A stretch of 64,000 bases of DNA, from NCBI GenBank assembly GCA_016718345.1, contig JADKDN010000025.1, positions 22,570 to 86,569 of the forward strand. Reading direction: 5' to 3'. Origin of the DNA: Flavobacterium sp. GTDB taxonomy: Bacteria; Bacteroidota; Bacteroidia; Flavobacteriales; Flavobacteriaceae. Positions within the stretch are counted from its first letter, which is position 1. Each line of letters opens with the position of its first letter. A program made the position numbers and the translations under genes. A model generated the notes under the pieces. It worked only from the letters and a program-made list of their open reading frames with translations, made no database searches and had not been told where the DNA came from. This document shows positions 61,353 to 64,000 of the stretch, in pieces.

Positions 61353-62451
61353 ATGACAACTACCGAACAAATAAAAGGTATTGTAGAACGCCTAGGTGCG
61401 TTGAGGAGGTATCTTTGACGTTGATGCCAAATTAATTGAAATAACTAACGAAGAAGAAAAAACACTAGCACCAGATTTTTGGAATAATGCCAAAGAAGCA
61501 GAAATCTACATCAAAAATCTTCGTTCTAAGAAAAAATGGGTAGAAGATTACAATAAAGCAGTCGAAATGACTGACGAATTGCAATTAGCATTTGAATTCT
61601 ACAAAGAAGGTGAACTTACTACAGAAGAGCTAGACGAACACTATCGAATTACTAATGCGCACATCGAAGCCATTGAATTCAAGAATATGTTGTCTGATGA
61701 AGGAGACAATCTAAGTGCAGTTTTACAAATTACTGCTGGAGCTGGCGGTACAGAAAGTTGCGATTGGGCTTCAATGCTGATGCGTATGTATTTGATGTGG
61801 GCTGAAAGTTCAGGGTATAAAATTCGGGAACTCAATTATCAGGAAGGTGATGTTGCTGGAATAAAAACCGTTACTTTAGAATTTGAAGGCGATTATGCTT
61901 TTGGCTATTTAAAAGGTGAAAATGGTGTACATCGTTTGGTTCGAATTTCTCCTTTTGATAGTAATGCTAAACGGCATACTTCATTTGCTTCTGTATATGT
62001 TTATCCGTTGGTGGATGATAGTATTGAAATTGAAATTAATCCTGCCGATATAGAAATTACGACCTCGCGCTCTAGTGGTGCAGGTGGACAAAATGTAAAT
62101 AAAGTAGAAACCAAAGTTCAATTGGTGCACAAACCTACTGGTATCCAAATTCAATGTTCGGAGACACGTTCCCAACAAGACAACAGACAACGTGCTATGC
62201 AAATGCTACGTTCTCAATTGTACGAAATTGAATTAAAAAAACAACAAGAGCAAAGAGCTGATATTGAAGCTGGAAAAATGAAAATTGAATGGGGTTCGCA
62301 AATTAGAAATTATGTAATGCATCCCTACAAACTAGTCAAAGATGTACGAACTGGCTATGAATCCAGTAATGTTGAAGGGGTTATGAATGGGGAAATTGAC
62401 GACTTTTTGAAAGCTTTTCTGATGATGATGGGACAAAAAAACGAAGACTAA
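61353..62451 (+). CDS. prfB: Peptide chain release factor 2, programmed +1 frameshift
   Basis: 365 residues through the frameshift. ATG 61353 opens a 21-codon leader (ending LRRYL) that stops at TGA 61416-61418. Slipping +1 on CTT continues as DVDAKLIEITNE and runs to 62451. Function: recognises UGA/UAA and triggers peptide release. Motifs: SPF anticodon-like tripeptide in VRISPFDSNAK and catalytic GGQ in SSGAGGQNVNK. Frameshifting is autoregulatory: low RF2 lets the ribosome pause at UGA and slip. This interruption is genuine, unlike the others in the window. Confidence 0.96.
61404..61419 (+). promoter_or_regulatory. prfB programmed frameshift site
   Basis: AGGAGG-TAT-CTT-TGA-C: SD-like stimulator (61404-61409), slippery CTT (61413-61415) and UGA in C context. 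It matches the canonical element and its spacing exactly. Confidence 0.95.
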
Positions 62452-62480
62452 AGTCAAAATCTATATTTAAATGTTATGTT

Positions 62481-62513
62481 AAAGAACCTTCTTTTTGTAG
62501 GTTCTTTTTTTTT
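62481..62513 (+). terminator. Terminator of prfB
   Basis: AAAGAACCT / AGGTTCTTT with a 9-nt loop followed by a long T-tract. A weaker inverted repeat TACTAC-N6-GTAGTA followed by T7 lies at 62532-62558. Confidence 0.88.
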
Positions 62514-62623
62514 ATAAAACAAATCTTACTTTACTACAACGAGGTAGTAGATTTTTTTGCAAAAAAAGACTGTTTTTTATCTATTTTTCATGTTTTCACT
62601 AGTTTAAAATTAATATTATATTT

Positions 62624-62631
62624 TAAATTTG
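62624..62631 (+). promoter_or_regulatory. Candidate -7 box of the glycogen phosphorylase gene
   Basis: TAAATTTG, 30 nt before ATG 62662. The -33 element is degenerate. Confidence 0.45.
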
Positions 62632-62661
62632 TTTGTAAGTTAACCTTAAAATTTAGTAAAA

Positions 62662-64000
62662 ATGAGTAAAAAACTGCCAGAAAAATACAAACATCCTTAT
62701 GCATTTAACAAAAAATACAGCAAGCCTGCAGCGTATTTTTCGATGGAATTTGCAATCGATCAATCTTTAAAAATATATTCTGGAGGATTAGGTTTTTTGG
62801 CGGGTTCTCACATGAGAAGTGCCTATGACTTAAAACAAAATCTTATTGGAATTGGTATTCTTTGGAAAAAAGGATATTATGATCAGTACAGAAAAGAAGA
62901 CTTATCGATGGGCGTTCTTTTTCAAGAGAAGATCTATCATTTTCTAGAAGAAACAAATATTAAGTTTACCATAAAAATTAATAATCACGATGTTTGGGTA
63001 ACAGCTTATTATCTAAACCCAAAAACATTTGGCACTGTTCCTATGTTTTTCCTTTCAACAGATTTGCCTGAGAATGATTATTTAGCTAAGTCAACTACTT
63101 TCAAATTATACGATTCAGATCCAATTGCAAAAATAGCGCAAACCATGGTATTGGGATTGGGCGGTGCTAAATTATTGGATGCATTAGATTACGATCCCGA
63201 TATTTATCATCTAAACGAAGCTCATGCTTTATCTTGTGTGTTTCATTTATACAACAAATACAATGATGTAGAAGCTATCAAGAAAAAAATGGTCTTTACT
63301 ACACACACTCCTGAAGAAGCAGGTAACGAAAAACATGACATCAATTTACTTCATTCATTGAGTTTCTTTGATGGAATTCCTTTAGAAAAAGTTAGAGAAA
63401 TAACAGGAATCTATGATAATACCTTCAATCATACTTTGGTAGGATTACGATTGAGTCATTATGCTAACGGTGTTTCAAAACTACATGGAGAGGTTTCTAG
63501 AGATATGTGGAAAGATTTCTCTGGAATTTGCCCAATAACGCACGTTACCAATGCACAAAACAAAAAGTATTGGGCTGATGCTTGGTTAGATGAGGCGCTG
63601 CAAAATAATGATAGAGAAGCATTAATCAAAAGAAAAACGAGATTAAAATCTAAATTATTTGATGTTGTTGCCGACCAAACAGGGAAGTTGTTCGACCCAA
63701 AAATTCTAACTATCGTTTGGGCGAGACGATTTGCTGAATATAAAAGACCTGATTTGATAACCAGAGATTACAATCGTTTCATTAAGTTATTGTCTAACAC
63801 CGATAAGCCTGTTCAGATTATTTTTGCTGGAAAGCCCTACCCTATGGACTTTGGTGCTATTCATAATTTTGATAATCTAACTCACATCAGTAAGAATATC
63901 AAAAATATGGCGGTCTTGACGGGTCATGAATTGAAACTATCGCGTCAATTAAAAGAAGGTGCAGATATTTGGTTGAATAATCCTAGAGTTACCAGAGAAG
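62662..64000 (+). CDS. glgP: Alpha-glucan (glycogen) phosphorylase, 3'-truncated by the window
   Basis: 446 residues seen; the frame is open to the window end. It starts MSKKLPEKYKHPYAFNKKYS. GT35 short-type alpha-glucan phosphorylase: AYFSMEFAIDQSLKIYSGGLGFLAG, YHLNEAHALSCVF, VFTTHTPEEAGNEKH, LSHYANGVSKLHGEVSR, WARRFAEYKRPDLI and FAGKPYP all appear in the family order. The PLP-Lys region lies beyond the window. It phosphorolyses glycogen to glucose-1-phosphate. Expected total length about 550 residues, as in the glucan phosphorylases of Bacteroidota. Confidence 0.93.
   Translation, partial: MSKKLPEKYKHPYAFNKKYSKPAAYFSMEFAIDQSLKIYSGGLGFLAGSHMRSAYDLKQNLIGIGILWKKGYYDQYRKEDLSMGVLFQEKIYHFLEETNIKFTIKINNHDVWVTAYYLNPKTFGTVPMFFLSTDLPENDYLAKSTTFKLYDSDPIAKIAQTMVLGLGGAKLLDALDYDPDIYHLNEAHALSCVFHLYNKYNDVEAIKKKMVFTTHTPEEAGNEKHDINLLHSLSFFDGIPLEKVREITGIYDNTFNHTLVGLRLSHYANGVSKLHGEVSRDMWKDFSGICPITHVTNAQNKKYWADAWLDEALQNNDREALIKRKTRLKSKLFDVVADQTGKLFDPKILTIVWARRFAEYKRPDLITRDYNRFIKLLSNTDKPVQIIFAGKPYPMDFGAIHNFDNLTHISKNIKNMAVLTGHELKLSRQLKEGADIWLNNPRVTRE

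Noticed and set aside
61353..61418. prfB interruption as a sequencing error like the others
   Set aside because: The AGGAGG-TAT-CTT-TGA-C context is the known programmed element, so it is genuine.

Overview
The window looks like a chromosomal segment of a Flavobacterium-type member of the Bacteroidota. It is AT-rich. Several genes carry C-terminal type IX secretion (T9SS) sorting domains of type A or type B. Promoters of the Bacteroidota form TAnnTTTG occur, one with a TTTG element exactly 19 nt upstream. The conserved proteins (DUF4293 beside rho, DUF6814 between an MFS gene and acs, a CCC-motif membrane protein, fused E1 alpha/beta) are typical of that group. I see no rRNA, insertion sequence, prophage or CRISPR array.

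Layout. 1-6.6 kb: the tail of a Pel-like exopolysaccharide cluster (GH114 hydrolase, polytopic membrane protein, and a lipoprotein joining a deacetylase-like DUF2194 domain, helical/TPR repeats and an outer-membrane beta-barrel). 6.7-8.3 kb: a secreted DUF4874/DUF4832 protein. 8.9-15.2 kb: an acetate module, with a cNMP/CBS/DUF294 protein and an exonuclease facing acs, DUF6814 and an MFS transporter. 15.3-30.6 kb: two tandem paralogous giant type-B T9SS adhesins full of 198-, ~240-, 273- and 504-bp coding repeats. 30.9-44.9 kb: metabolism and housekeeping (branched-chain 2-oxoacid dehydrogenase E1, 2OG oxygenase, endonuclease I, J-domain/KTSC protein, lpdA, ABC exporter, truA, phosphoesterase) and a two-component system. 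45-64 kb: DUF4293, rho, tRNA-Tyr, a TlpA-like lipoprotein, paired small coiled-coil proteins, a DedA-like protein, MlaE-MlaF-MlaD, cysteine desulfurase, Smr protein, cysteine synthase, S9 peptidase, a truncated ybaB, ltaE, prfB with its programmed frameshift, and the 5' part of a glycogen phosphorylase gene.

Most interesting signals. (1) A perfect 18-bp palindrome occurs twice, upstream of the response-regulator/histidine-kinase operon and upstream of the paired coiled-coil genes, each time exactly 22 nt from a TAnnTTTG box. This suggests a small undescribed autoregulated regulon. (2) One polypeptide joins PelA-deacetylase-like and PelB-like parts. (3) The tandem adhesins carry near-identical higher-order repeats.

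Caution. About a dozen genes have interrupted frames, often at short homopolymers; lpdA alone needs three compensating single-base corrections. This looks more like consensus error than decay. Entries typed 'pseudogene' mean only that the frame is interrupted in this sequence. The prfB frameshift is genuine, and the ybaB truncation appears to be a real deletion.
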